Part shown: positions 46,365-57,763 of the stretch, piece by piece
Numbering within the stretch: position 1 is the stretch's first letter
How the letters are laid out: every line of letters starts with the position of its first letter
Source: Hippopus hippopus
Lineage: Eukaryota > Mollusca > Bivalvia > Cardiida > Cardiidae
Length of the DNA stretch: 64,000 bases
Direction of reading: 5' to 3'
Assembly (NCBI GenBank): GCA_946811185.2
Contig: OX328105.1
Coordinates: 48,112,845-48,176,844, forward strand
Translations under genes and position numbers: made by a program
Notes under the pieces: generated by a model
What the model was told of the DNA's origin: nothing
Databases searched by the model: none
What the model saw: the letters and a program-made list of their open reading frames with translations, nothing else

Positions 46365-46589
46365 TCGTCACTAAAGAGCAAAATTTTAAACGTGTCCAAA
46401 TTGAAAGCATTTGCAGACGACAACAAAAATGCGACTCAAAAATCGAAGTCTGCTTTTGGAAGAGCAGAAAACATTCTGGAAAAGAAAAAAATGCTGCTTA
46501 CCAGCATTTCTTCTCCTTTCTCAACAATATTTTCAAAGGCCTTCTTCTTTAGGGTCGTCAAAACTTGGGGATATTTGGTAAAGGGTTTA
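46365..46589 (-). mobile_element. family A MITE, inverted
   Basis: AAATTGAAAGCATTTGCAGA, core AAATGCTGCTTACCAGCATT, right end GGTAAAGGGTTTA. A C core follows at 46625-46692 (AGATCAAGATCGGACTGCGC / GCAGTCTGATCTTGG). Confidence 0.75.
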
Positions 46590-46906
46590 CTTTGTCATCA
46601 CCAATGACGACTTTATAAGCTTTTACGGACGGCGTAGATCAAGATCGGACTGCGCAGACCTCGCAGTCTGATCTTGGATCTACACCGTGTGCTACCAGGG
46701 TCTATATTGACCAACCGCATTCTTAAGAACGTTCTTGGTCTCATTCTCCAGAATTTTCTAAATTTGAAAGTTACATAACTCCTGATTGGCTAAATTATTT
46801 GGTTTAGCCAATCAGAAGTTGTGTTACTTTCAAATTCATTAGCAGTGGAAATCGATTTCTAGACCACAAAGAAAGTAGAATATTTCGAACTTTTGGCATT
46901 GAATGA

Positions 46907-47140
46907 CTTAACTCTTTTTCAAACGACAAAATGTCGCATTTGTCCCCATTAAAAGTATTTTTCAGACGATGAAATAAATTTGACTCAAAACTGATTTTTT
47001 TTTTTTTTGTGAAAGGGTAGAAAATATTGTTGAAAAAGGAGAAAATACTTGTCACCAGCATTTTCTTCTTTTTCCCAAAAATGTTTTCAAAAGTCTTCTC
47101 TCTTAAAGTTATTAAACTCGGAATTGTATGGAAAAGGGCT
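46907..47140 (-). mobile_element. family A MITE, inverted
   Basis: CTTAACTCTTTTTCAAACGA, a T14-15 run, AAATACTTGTCACCAGCATT, right end GGAAAAGGGCTAA. Confidence 0.7.
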
Positions 47141-47723
47141 AATAGGGCTGGCCACTGAGACAGGTTTGGGCCTTCTAAATATAAAATAAGGGGTCAAATA
47201 AAACGGGGTCGAAATATCAATGGTACGGCTAACCGATTAATGTCTCAGCTTGACTTGATAATTTTCGGTCGATCAACGAAATCACACTTAAGTTATAAAA
47301 TGGCTCCGAGCAACTGGATCAAACACGTCTTGCTCAAGGGCACTCTGCACGTGACCAGCAGGTGAGGACTGAACAAAGTGTGCTTATATTTATCAAAACT
47401 GTGGTCTTCCATTCCGTCTTTTCTTATTTTTGTAAATTCTTAAGATAAAACCACTCAAAACGTTCAAATTTTCGCTTCTGCCAATTGGCAGGCTTGTCAG
47501 ACGACCCATCAACTCTCGAATATCACTTGACCAATCAAATTGAATGCTCAGATATAACTTTTCAAGCCTTTTTCATTAAAAGCTTTTCAAACATCAGCGA
47601 AAAAGGAAATTGCAACAAGCGGAGGAAAATTAAGAAGAAAAAAAAAAAAAGAAAAAAGTGGGGGAACGAGCTTCGATCTTCACTGTTCGATATTCTGGAA
47701 AAGGGGCAACAAAATGCAGATAA
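47141..47723. other. unassigned, repeat scraps
   Basis: TCTTGCTCAAGGGCACTC (about 47327) is a SINE-style segment. An A-rich (AAG)n-like run lies at 47632-47658. No gene. Confidence 0.35.
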
Positions 47724-48146
47724 GCCGAGCCCGATAGCTCAGTCTCTCAAGATCGGGGTTTGAAACCAAGAGGTCGCTGGTTCAATTCCCAGATTGGACT
47801 AAATCTATTCGAGGATTGATAATTGTTGTTGCGACCATAGGTCACTGAAGTTCAGCCGAGTTCCGGTAGCGCAGTCGTTAGCGTACAGGATTTGAGAATA
47901 TGGGGTCACTGGTTCGATCCCCGGTTTGGCCAATTTCTTCCCGAGGATTGATGATAGTCATGTTGACAGGATTCATTCCTCTCTCACCGCTGACCATTCT
48001 TTCGACGGTATTTATGTAGGAAAGCAGCCAGTGGCTTGGAAAGAATTTTGTGCGTAGTACTGGTAAAAGAAACTCCAGGAAAGCATAGATAGGTGCACTG
48101 GCCGCCACCATACAGCTGAAAAAATGTTGAAAACGGCGTTAAACAC
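47724..48146 (+). mobile_element. dimeric tRNA-derived SINE
   Basis: Two heads lie 131 bp apart, each opening GCCGAG. The first has box A TAGCTCAGTCT (47734) and box B GGTTCAATTCC (47779). The second has box A TAGCGCAGTCG (47867) and box B GGTTCGATCCC (47911). Both are followed by CGAGGATTGATGATAG-like sequence. The body and tail (48009-48146) contain AGTACTGGTAAAAGAAACTC and CCGCCACCATACAGCTG. Confidence 0.75.
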
Positions 48147-48171
48147 CATACAATTAATCGTTGAAGTGCCG

Positions 48172-48344
48172 TTGGTCTATCACGGAACACCAACGTTTTC
48201 ATTGATCATTCATCGGACACCGTTACTAAAAATAGCACATTTTGCGCATCGCCTGTATATGGGGCGATGCACCAATGTGCTTTTTTTAGTAACGGTGTCC
48301 GATTATCGACCAATTAAAGTTTCGATGTTTCGTGATAGACCAAT
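48172..48344. mobile_element. family G hairpin element
   Basis: Two arms of about 83 bp, TTGGTCTATCACGGAACACC and its inverse GTTTCGTGATAGACCAA, with the conserved CGGACACCGTTACTAAAAA. The tip is around TATATGGGGCGATGC. Lies between two SINE tail segments (the second at 48391-48530). Confidence 0.8.
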
Positions 48345-48587
48345 GGAGCTCCAAAGACCTGTGAACGTTTTGTAACTTGTTTCGACCTTGTTTATCCGTG
48401 AAAATAGTCGTTAGGTTGGAAAGAATGTTGTGTAAAGTACCGGTAAATGGAACTCTACGAAAGCGTGGATAGGCCGCCGAAGTATAGCTGAAATAGGCAC
48501 GGCTGAAAGTTGCGTTAAAAACTAATTAAACTGAACTACTAACTGACAGTACCCATTCAATTTCATCTGCTAATTCATTTACGAAAC

Positions 48588-48778
48588 AATCCCAAGAATG
48601 GAAGCTTTTGAAAACATCGTGAGCAAAAGTAGAATATTAAAGTTACCAACATTTTCTCCTTTTCCCACAATGTTTTCAACCCTTTCAAAGTCATATAGCA
48701 GCATATGAGCCACATTTATCATCTGCAAATGTTTTCATTATGAACAAATATAAAATGTTTTCGTCTGGTAAAGAATGA
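48588..48778 (+). mobile_element. family A MITE, old
   Basis: GCTTTTGAAAACATCGTGAG, half core GTTACCAACATTTTCTCC, tail CATCTGCAAATGTTTTCA and GTCTGGTAAAGAATGAA. Confidence 0.65.
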
Positions 48779-49067
48779 ACAGCAGAAGAAACAAAACTGG
48801 AACAAGAACGCTATATAAAAAGGTTGATGGGTGCAGGTTCAGACTCCGTAGGTGTTTCTTCCGATTAGACGGCTTACCTTAGTGACGGACTCATCGGTTT
48901 CTAGGTAGTTATCATAAAATAATAGGTCTGTTTAAACAACCAAAATTATCAAAAAACTTCCAATTGTGGAAGCAGCGTGAACTCAAGAAGGGGGACATCT
49001 TATATTAGAGGAGGGAATCCACGAGATAAAATCCCCGTGCCGGATTCATTATCACCGCTTGTAATAC

Positions 49068-49330
49068 TTTACAGTGGCCTTGTAGCTCAGCCGGCGGTGA
49101 GGTTCTGGATTCTTCTGTTCTTCAGGTATTGTGTTTGTACCCAGGAAATCCTTGTTCGATCCTCGCTGGCGCCACTAATTATGTAGGAGTGCCCTTGGAT
49201 AAAGCCATGAAGAGCCCAAACCTTGGTGGAAAACGGACAAGATATGAATAAGTAAGCCGCCATGATACAACATAAACACTCTCTTGAGCGGCGTATAACA
49301 CCCTCAAATCAGCTGGTGATATGCAGGGCT
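49068..49330 (+). mobile_element. tRNA-derived SINE
   Basis: CCTTGTAGCTCAGCCGGCGG (box A) and TTGTTCGATCCTCGCTGG (box B). A long interval between boxes suggests an internal insertion. The tail has GGAGTGCCCTTGGATAAAG and GAGCGGCGTATAACACCC. Confidence 0.6.
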
Positions 49331-49514
49331 TAGATAAGAAGATGTGCAAATTTGACCCCTGGCTCGAACCCACGACCTCCCCATCCCATCGATTGGTTTT
49401 GTTTTCGTGGGAAAGCGCATTAAAGTTTGACTGGCATTATTAAGATATAAAAGAAATGCACCTGTAAGCGAATTGGCATTCGTGAATCATGTATGTTCAA
49501 AGTATTCCTTTATC

Positions 49515-49723
49515 CCTGTACCAAACAATCTTATATTCAAACGGCCATGAATTTGGCTTTAGAAAACATGTTGGAAAATGGAGAAAATGCTGGTAACCAT
49601 CATTTTCTCTTTTTTCCACAATATAGTCTTCCAAAAATCTTCTTTTAAGTTGCATCTTATTCGTCGTATGTAAATATGTTCTATTTTGGTCGTGTGCAAA
49701 ATTTAGTCCTCTAGTTAAGACTG
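49515..49723 (+). mobile_element. family A MITE
   Basis: CCTGTACCAAACAATCTTAT, core AAATGCTGGTAACCATCATT with one mismatch, worn tail. Confidence 0.75.
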
Positions 49724-49783
49724 AACGTCAGTTGGAAAAGTAAGGCACACGGATCATGTTCATTGTATCACTGTAATTATGAT

Positions 49784-50030
49784 ATGAGCCATGCTCTGTC
49801 AAAATGGGGCTTAATGCATAGATCTGCGAAAAGTATCGATCCAGGTCAGCCTGCGCAATCCGTGCAGGCTGACCTGGGCCGAAACCTTTCGTTATTATTC
49901 ATTTTTTTTATGTCCAAGGACTAATCGGTTGTTTAAAAGAATGAATATTGTCGATCCATAATTATATGATGACTTGCTTGGTTGCTTGCTTGCTTGGATT
50001 ACGCAGATGCATTAAGCCCCCTTTTGCCAA
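49784..50030 (+). mobile_element. family B MITE, right end lost
   Basis: ATGAGCCATGCTCTGTCAAA at the left, perfect hairpin arms CAGGTCAGCCTGCGCA / TGCAGGCTGACCTGG, a TTGC tetranucleotide expansion at about 49975, then AAGCCCCCTTTTGCC into an A-run. Confidence 0.85.
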
Positions 50031-50746
50031 AAAAAAAAACTTCAGGGGAAAAATCTACTGAAATAAATACAACATTTGTTGTCTTCTTTTGGTGCTCCAG
50101 TATCAGATGTCATCATGCTCCTGCTTATTTCCCCATCTGCTTCTCCTCTTGTTTCTGTTGCTCCTACCCGTGCCCCTCCTCCTGCTTCTCCCCCTCCTGC
50201 GTCATCTCCAGCTTCTCAATCCCCTCCTCTCGACCCTCCTGCTCCCCTTTCCTCAATGTATTCCTCTCTTGACTCCTCCTCCTTTTTTTTCTAAGAGCAC
50301 CTTTTTACACAGTGATAAAGGGTATCATCCTTTTTTTTCAGATTTCATCATCAAGCGTTTATCAAAGAGAAAATCTGTGATCGTAGACAGATAAATGCCG
50401 CATACGAGTATATTCCTGTTTTGTCGCATCATTACAGAGAAGAAACACGGCTTGTGGTTTATTACCTATCACAAGTTATTTCGGTATATATTAAACATAC
50501 ATTTAGAAATAGTGTATCAAATTTTGTCCGTTCAAACGATACATATCATAGACGAATACTCCTGGGAAAAAAAAACAAGATTGACCGTAAGGGCATCGTT
50601 TTGCTTCCTCATGCAAGGGAAAGAAGTAGTATTACAAATTGATGAAAAATGAATGATGGAGTTACTTCCCTTGTATATCCCCCCCCACCCACACAACACA
50701 CGTACGCACAATAGAATGGGACAAAGCTTATAAACGCGAAGGAATA
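50031..50746. other. intergenic, CCT-rich tract
   Basis: 50120-50290 is (CCT)n-rich and produces Pro/Ser frames on the plus strand with no support as a gene. Nothing else recognised. Confidence 0.45.
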
Positions 50747-50942
50747 GTCCTTTACCACACAATACCGACTTTTACGACCTGCAGAATAAAGTTTGAAAAC
50801 ATTGTGGTAAAAGAATAAAATGCTGATACCCAGCATTTTCTCCTTTTCTACAATGTTTTCTACCCTTCAGAGCAACACATAGTTCGCTGTCTACGAATGC
50901 TCTGAATATGGGCGACCCCAGAATTTTTTCGTCTGGTAAGGA
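50747..50942 (+). mobile_element. family A MITE
   Basis: CCTTTACCACACAATACCGA, core AAATGCTGATACCCAGCATT, end TCGTCTGGTAAGGAGG. A family B left-end fragment follows at 51110-51160. Confidence 0.8.
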
Positions 50943-51210
50943 GGTGGTAGTGAGAGGCTGTAGGCAAAGCCCTCATACCCCTTTACTCTCGATTATGGTG
51001 AGGACCAACGTCTTTCTTTTTTCTCCTCCATTAATATCTTAATAATTTTTTTTTTTTACTTTTCATTTTCTTCCTCACGAACGTTGTTCTTTAAGCGCAC
51101 GTGAATGAATTCGAGCCATGCCCTGTGAAAAGGGGGTTTCATGCATCTGTAAAATGTTTTAAAACTGATTTTTCCTCGTGATCGCACACCAATAGCTCGA
51201 TCATTTATAG

Positions 51211-51263
<53 letters not shown>
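51211..51263. repeat. (CA)n microsatellite
   Basis: About 26 uninterrupted CA units. Val/Cys frames on the minus strand are an artefact of it. Confidence 0.97.
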
Positions 51264-51265
<2 letters not shown>

Positions 51266-51334
51266 AATACAAAGTTTGGAAACATTGTGAAAAGGAAAAG
51301 ATCTAATGTGTCCCTTTTCCCACTATATATATAT

Positions 51335-51604
51335 ATGAACCGTGCTCTGGCAAAAAGGGGAATAAATGAATCTCCGTAATGCATTGTACCGAGCAAGACA
51401 TCACTTAATCATGAATCCATAAAATCCACTTTCTCTAGCAAATGACTGAATTATGTGTTAGACTGGTCCTTTGATATGCCGAAAATTGACGTCTAGCAAA
51501 AAGTTTCGACCCAGGTCAGCCTGCGCGGACTGCGCAGGCTGACCTGGATCGATGCTTTTGGCAGATGCTTTAAGCCCCTTTTTTATAGAGCATAGCCCAT
51601 ATAT
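51335..51604 (+). mobile_element. family B MITE
   Basis: ATATATATGAACCGTGCTCT to GAGCATAGCCCATATATA. Hairpin arms CAGGTCAGCCTGCGCGGA / CTGCGCAGGCTGACCTGG are perfect. Confidence 0.88.
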
Positions 51605-51724
51605 ATTGTCTGCAGCGAAAATTAAAAAAATGCTCTCAAGATGCAATAAATAGAAGCGTATATAAACATAATATTTGTAACAAAAAGAAGAATAACTAAA
51701 CAAGATTTTAAAATTTAAGATAAT

Positions 51725-51860
51725 TTAACCCGTGGGCTGCTAAGCGCGACTCAAGGACCTTTTGCGGACAGTGCAGATCAAGATCAGACTGCACAGAACG
51801 TGCAGTCTGATCTTGGATCTACACTGTCCGAAAATGAGATATTTATCCTTCCCCTAAATA
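51725..51860 (-). mobile_element. family C MITE, right part lost
   Basis: TTAACCCGTGGGCTGCTAAG, AGCGCGACTCAAGGACC, perfect core AGATCAGACTGCACAG/GTGCAGTCTGATCT. It stops near 51860, shortly before an A fragment. Confidence 0.85.
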
Positions 51861-51896
51861 AATGCTATACATAGCTATAAAATACGTAACTCATTT

Positions 51897-52244
51897 ATAG
51901 CTGGTAACCAGCACTTTCTGCTTTTCCCACAAGGTTTTCTTTTTTTTCACATCCAAACCCACATCCAAACCCACCAACTGAGCAACACTGCATTTATGAT
52001 CTGTATTTAAAATGTTTTTAACTCAAGGTTGAATCTTAAATTTTTGCCGTCTGATTAAGGGTGAACTTCAGATGTAGACTTGTCAAAATTGAAAGAATTC
52101 ACAGGCGACAAATTAATGTAGCTTGTTTTTAACGGGGTAGAAAACGTTAAGAGAACAGGATAACCCTGGTTCCCCAAAATGTTTTCAAACTGAGCTTGCT
52201 TATAAAGCCACGTTAAAACTCAGGTTTGTTTGATAAAGGGTGTA
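51897..52244. mobile_element. two degenerate family A copies
   Basis: The first is 5'-truncated (GCTGGTAACCAGCACTTTCT, with duplicated CACATCCAAACC at about 51949). The second, inverted, is at about 52067-52244 (TTGAAAGAATTCACAGGCGA ... TTGATAAAGGGTGTAA). Confidence 0.6.
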
Positions 52245-52281
52245 ACTGACATATACAAATGGCGGGTAGAGAGGATACGCT

Positions 52282-52486
52282 TTAACCCTTTAGTTGCTTA
52301 ACTAGGCTCAAGGGCCTTTTGCGGACAGTGTAGATCAAGATCATACTGCACAGAACGTGCAGTCTGATCTTGGAGCTGCACTGTCCGATTGGGAGATATT
52401 TTTTCACTAAAAAAAACCTTGAAATAGCAACATTCAAGTTTTTACTGAAGGCTTGAAAGTTTCATTTAACTTGTATAGCAGGTTAA
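52282..52486 (-). mobile_element. family C MITE, complete, inverted
   Basis: TTAACCCTTTAGTTGCTTAA to AGCAGGTTAA, core AGATCATACTGCACAG / GTGCAGTCTGATCT. Confidence 0.88.
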
Positions 52487-53654
52487 AGGTTTTAACAATC
52501 GATCTGCTCGAGGTCAACATAGCAACGGTCACGTGATGTTTATATTTGGAACAATATAATATCTAGGACATAGTGTGCACTCATATTGTACAGTTGTGAG
52601 TTAAATATAGGTGCATACATTTTACACATACATAGATCTAGACAGACTTGTTCGTAATTAATATCAAATAGGGATTACAGATAGACAGGTTGGTATCTAT
52701 ACACGTATCTATCAATATTTAATATTCATCTGTTGAATTTTGACAACCAACGGAATCATTCGCACGGTATTGATCTCAGATGAGTGTAAAAAGCTTAAGG
52801 ACTTCTTTTGGTATTTGGAAGAACACACCAAGATCAGACTAGATCTATAGAGACATGTCTAAAGGCTGATCTTTATCGTCTATCATTGTAAATTTATGGC
52901 GGGCGGGTTCACTGTTATCGCAGTTTATTGATTTCCTGGTTATTGTTTACTCTTTCGTCGTCAAATAAATAAACTCCTCTAGCACAAGCAGACGGCATAG
53001 ATAAAAGATCAGACTGCACTTTTGTTTGTCGTCTGATCTTGATCTATGTTGCCAGCAAAAACCCATGTTATCGCTTATGGCGTTGAAAGGTTTAAAGACT
53101 GCTCAACCTCAATCGCTTTCAGGAAACGACTTGAATGTGTCAATTAAACTATTTCAAAGCATTAGTAAAGGCGACTGAGTATATGCTCGTATATTGAGTT
53201 TTGACACACTTTATATCTATTGAATTTTTTTACAACACTAGATCTATATAATTATGATCACCAAATTGCTTTTCATAGTTATGTCCATGTGATTTCATAC
53301 AGAAGATGAGTAGCCTACAAGTTTACTTAAATCGGCTGTATCTGTTTATATGATTCGCTGTCGGGTATATTCACAACCGGAATGTGACGAAATGTGGAGC
53401 CTAAATATCGGGGTGTAACGAAATGTTACGAAGTGTAGATCTAGATGCCTAACACCGAAATGTATAGAAATGTGAAAGTTTCAACAACAAAATGTTACGT
53501 AATATAATATGATTTCGTTTCATTTAGGCACCCCAACAATTGTCGCAGGATCGTTTCGAACCCGTGACTAGCAACCACAAAAATCAATCGTTACGCCCTC
53601 AGTGGCGCGAAATGTTGAGCGAATGATGGCCGTACATAAGATTTAATTATTTTC
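52487..53654. other. intergenic; C core and SINE fragment
   Basis: A C-type core without ends lies at about 52985-53060 (AAAGATCAGACTGCAC, CGTCTGATCTTGATCTATG). A minus-strand box B-like GGATCGTTTCGAACCCGTGA lies at about 53549. No gene. Confidence 0.4.
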
Positions 53655-53908
53655 TGAAACAACCCTTTCTTTTAAATACCCTGGAAAAAAAAAGTTTCAA
53701 TAAACCAATCTGGGAAAAGGAGGAAATACTGGTAATCGGCATTTTCCCCTTTTCCCACAAAAATTTGTACCCTCTCAAATCGATGATGTAGAGTGGTCCT
53801 TGAACATGCTGAAAATTTACAATTAACAAAATGCTTCGACCCTAGTCAGGCTGGCTAGGGTCGATACTTTTTGCAGACGCATTAAATCCCTATATCACAG
53901 AGCATGAA
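53655..53908 (+). mobile_element. chimeric A/B MITE remnant
   Basis: Starts as family A (GGGAAAAGGAGGAAATACTG ... TTTTCCCACAAA, CCCTCTCAAATC). At about 53780 it switches to the right half of family B (GTAGAGTGGTCCTTGAACAT ... GACGCATTAAATCCC, AGAGCATGAAT). Confidence 0.7.
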
Positions 53909-54384
53909 TTTAATTTTTTTCCCTCAAGTTTTCTTAAAACAGTTCTTTTCCACGAACGACCTTGTCAGTCTGAGATATAGATAATATCTCATTAATTAAA
54001 GCCTAATCTAATCTGTAGTCTTCCAATGCTTTGGCTACGCAGCTTTTTAAGGTATTTTTAGATTTCGCGCAAGAGTTTGGCATACTTCTGAGAATGTCAC
54101 GTGATCAAAAGCACGGGTAGATTTCGAGGATTCGTATTCAAATCAATGCGATGACGCCATATCTGACGTAATAAAAATGGACGGAGTTACCGATTGCAAA
54201 ACAACCATCCCGTCATTTAAATGCCCAAAATTGCACCGTTTTACGAAATATAACAGTACATTTTCGATTTGAAAGCAAGAAAATACATCTAGATGCATTT
54301 ATCGGTGTTTTACAAGAAATCCTGAAAACGTCATTAAACGTCAGACAGGCATCTTAAAAGGACCAATAGCGGCCAAAAATCAAA

Positions 54385-54715
54385 GCAGGCATTTAATGCC
54401 CAATTATACTATATAAAAGTATGGAAAATACTGTGAAGATCACAATCTGTTATTTTATGGTCGGTCAAAAGCGAAGTCGCTTGCAGAAAAATGAACTTAA
54501 AAATTGGGCAAAAAGTAAACAAAAGATACAGTGAACTGGCAGGTTTTAACCTAGTTTCTAAATTAATTTCTCTGCCAGCGAATAACTCTGGAACCGACCG
54601 TACAATAACAGATTGTCATCTTCGCAATAATTTCCATACTTTTAAATAGTTTAATTTAAATTAAAATGCATTTTAACACCCTCTTTGTTTATTCTTGGCA
54701 ACTGTTGTTACTTTA
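54385..54715 (+). mobile_element. family E MITE
   Basis: AAAGTATGGAAAATACTGTG, GTCGCTTGCAG / CTGCCAGCGA, CGTACAATAACAGATTGTCA, AATAATTTCCATACTTTTAA; ends near GTTGTTACTTTAAG as in the copy ending at 38560. Confidence 0.85.
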
Positions 54716-54836
54716 AGCTCTGAGTCGATTCATTTCAGTGTGCCTTGGTGCACGAAAGCCCGGCCTTGAACTAAAAATATCTCTTTCTTGTATACATGTA
54801 CATGCCGTCATTTAATATTCACATGTTGTTTACACA

Positions 54837-55472
54837 GGGAAGTAGCCATCCTCGGTGACCCAGTTTCGATTCATTCTGTAATCGCCCCTGGGTTATTTCG
54901 CTGGTGTTTCCTCGTTCTCATGAATTATTCATGAAGCATTTTGATTGGTGATCTCAGTTTTTCTTTGAGAAAATCGAACTATTTTTATCACAAATACGCC
55001 GTCATTTTTATTTTTTACTTGTCGATATCCAATCACATCATTCGTTGCAAATCAAGCTTAGCGATACTTTAAATGTGGCGGCGCCCATCAACACCACAAT
55101 CGAGAAGCGTTTATAAGAGATTTTCGGCGTAACACCGAAAGATTGTCAGTTAAAATCGTACACAAAGATCGATGGTGTCGTCCCTGTATTGCAGAATGGC
55201 ATATCTCACAGGAGACAAGCACGCCGACGGCCGCCATATTTGTTGACAACCTCGGGGTTTTTCAGAGTTATTTTTAGTAACGGAAGAAATGAAGTTATCC
55301 TTTCTACAAGAGAGTATCATTATGTTATCGATCTTTCGATTGGCTATTAGGGTACTTCCCGACCATATGAATATTCATAAGAAACGACGATCTGCCAGTC
55401 AATTTTCCCAGGGGTGATGCATGGAGAGTAACGTAATGCTTCAAACATGGGTTCCGAGGATGGGAAGTAGCG
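54837..55472. mobile_element. MITE-like element with imperfect 110-bp arms
   Basis: Left TAGCCATCCTCGGTGACCCA, ATCGCCCCTGGG, TGAATTATTCATGAAGC; right arm mirrors it (ATGAATATTCATAAG, CCCAGGGGTGATGCATGG, TGGGTTCCGAGGATGGGAAG). The interior has no gene. Confidence 0.55.
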
Positions 55473-55662
55473 CGATTTGATTGAAATCGAAGCAAGGGCA
55501 TCATGAATATGATCACGTCTTTTTTATTTGTTCGGAATGTTTTGATCAAGAGCGGACTGCAAAGAACGCAATGCCTGATCTTTGATTCACCTGGGACGAT
55601 AAATTGTGTAACATTCTGATGAACACAGCCATGAAAATTGTAATAAATATTATGTTGCTTTA

Positions 55663-56105
55663 AACCTTCACCAAACAAATCTAATCTCGAGTTTTTACTG
55701 TCGGCAGGGAAAGGGGCGAGGCCTTTGAAAACCCTGAAGAAAAAGAAGCAAATATTTGTAAAACGCATTTTTTTCCTTTTCTTATGTACTGTAAGTTCTA
55801 CCCTTTCAAAGACAAATCCAATCAGTTATCCCTTATAACTAACATGGAACTTTCAAATCGATAGTAAAAACCCGAATTTTGCTGTTTCAAAGGTATTTTA
55901 CTGGAGAAAGATATCTCCTTATCGGACAGTGTAGATCCAAGATCAGACTGCAAGTTCTGTGCAGTCTGATCTTGATCTACACCGTCCGCAAAAGGTCACT
56001 GGGTCGCGCTTAGCAGCCTAGGGGTTAAGTAACATTTTATTTGTCGTCTGCAAATGCTTTTGATATGGACAAGTCTAAAAGCTTTATTCGGCTGGTATGG
56101 AGTTC
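55663..56105 (+). mobile_element. family A MITE split by a C insertion
   Basis: The A left part is 55663-55825 (up to CTTTCAAAGACAAATCCA); the A tail resumes at about 56029 (AACATTTTATTTGTCGTCTG). The two parts fit together as one A element. Confidence 0.8.
55826..56028 (+). mobile_element. family C MITE inserted into a family A copy
   Basis: 203 bp from TTATCCCTTA (TTAA mutated to TTAT) to CCTAGGGGTTAA (TTAA 56025-56028). Core AGATCAGACTGCAAG/GTGCAGTCTGATCT, then GGTCGCGCTTAGCAGCC. Confidence 0.9.
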
Positions 56106-56334
56106 ACCCTTTGCCAGCCAATCTCGAGTCCTAACGACCCTGAAGAAGAGAGCTTTTGAAAACATTGTGGAAAAAGGAGAAAATGCTGGTAACCAGCATT
56201 TTCTCCATTTTCCCAAAATGTTTTCTACCCTAACATAGAACTTAAGATCATTTGAACAAATTTTGATTTTGTCATCTACATATATTTTGAAATTTGGAAG
56301 TGTCAAAATTTTTTTTTGTCTGGTAAAGAGTTAA
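56100..56334 (+). mobile_element. family A MITE
   Basis: GTTCACCCTTTGCCAGCCAA, perfect core AAATGCTGGTAACCAGCATT, right end GGTAAAGAGTTAA (TTAA 56331). Confidence 0.9.
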
Positions 56335-56642
56335 CCTTTTACAACACAATTACGAATTTTAACGACCCTGAAGAAGAGAGCTTTTGAAAACGTTGTGGAA
56401 AAAGGAGAAAATGCTGGTAACCCGCATTTTCTCCTTTTCCCACAATGCTTTCTACCCGCCACCAAGCACACATTTCATTGTGGGATAAGGAGAAAAGAGT
56501 GATAACCTGTATTCTCTCCTTTTCCTACAATATTTTCCACCCTTTCACAGACAAACATATTCTTTGGGTCATTTTTTTTTTTCATCTGCATATGCTTTTA
56601 CTATCGACATGTTCGAAATTTTATCGTCTGATAAATTGTTAA
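56331..56642 (+). mobile_element. family A MITE with duplicated central palindrome
   Basis: Starts on the TTAA ending the previous copy. It has two successive palindromes: AAATGCTGGTAACCCGCATT (about 56409) and a second, diverged one around AAGAGTGATAACCTGTATTC (about 56493) flanked again by CATTGTGGGATAAGG and CCTTTTCCTACAATA. Ends at TTAA 56639. Confidence 0.85.
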
Positions 56643-57756
56643 CCGTTTACAACGGGAAAAAAATGATCAATTTTTCTTTGAAAAAAAAAAGGGGGGGTGG
56701 GGGGGACAGAGTAGTGCATTTTAATGGCTGAATTGCCAAGGATATTTCTCAAAGCAGCGGATCTTTTAGATCCAACCAACGCAAGACCTTAAGTTCTTTG
56801 CTGTCCTGCGATATTTGTAAATACAACGAATGATATTCCTATCACGCCGTAGCAGTTTGTGATAAAAAATAAGAGGCATAGTGCAATGCTTATATCTACT
56901 ACCAGTTATAATGATAAACTGATTGTTAACCTATTTTTGCATGTGTATGTACATGTATATAAAATACCGGTTTGTGTCTTGCAATTGAACTAACATAAGC
57001 GCAGCTGTCTGTCGCATTTTGATCTGTTTATCTTATATAAATTTGTCAGTAACACCTGCGGCCATTAGCTTAATGACCAGCAGATCTTCATAATCGTTCT
57101 GAGAATCTGACCAGATCACAACTTTTTTTCGTTGTGCTGCCACGGGTTATTCATACAGGTCAATCGTCCCATAAAGTTAGAGCAATGTGTGTTTATTTTA
57201 CTAGGTAAGTGGGAACAATTGCACTCAAGACTAACTATCAAATCCGTTTGAGAGAGAAACAGTCCCACTTGCATGTATTATGATGGGGCATGTTTCTAAT
57301 TCCATCGGACGATGTCCAAATATAGAAAGCGTTGGGGAACATTGTTGTTCTCGTGAATGCTGAATTGTCCAATTCCATATTTTTATCCTTTACAATGCAG
57401 TTAGCCCTGTGTAACAAGTTATCAGCCAAAAAAATATCTTGCAGAGGAAACTGGAATTTGATTCAAGTATTTTCCAAAGAATTTGCAAGTCGACTGAATG
57501 TCATAATAATAAATCAATAACCGACACAAGTGCCAGACGTGTCATCGTGTTCTCGTGCACCATGGTATCATTTTGATTTCAAGCCCACCCCTCAAAAAAG
57601 TACAGTGAAGACACAAACACAGAACTCGATCATACCATGATCTCAAGAACCACGCGTTATTGTATTGAAAAAAAAAAAAAGATTTTTTTTTAAATTTCAT
57701 TTTTCTGACGTGAAGTATATACTTAACCGATATGTAACTTACATTTTACATTTCAG
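56643..57756. other. upstream region of SC5D
   Basis: Contains a G-run (56690-56706) and no recognised repeat. The acceptor at 57755-57756 implies at least one non-coding 5' exon of SC5D upstream; I cannot place it. Confidence 0.4.
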
Positions 57757-57763
57757 CCCGGAC

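Noticed and set aside
47724..47800. True tRNA genes at 47724, 47855, 37485, 41965 and 49068
   Set aside because: A and B boxes are present but acceptor and anticodon stems do not pair properly; they are heads of SINEs.
50076..50394. Proline/serine-rich frames over the CCT tract
   Set aside because: Three overlapping frames are all open because of low complexity; no gene signal.
51056..51396. Val/Cys repeat frames on the minus strand
   Set aside because: Produced by the (CA)n microsatellite.
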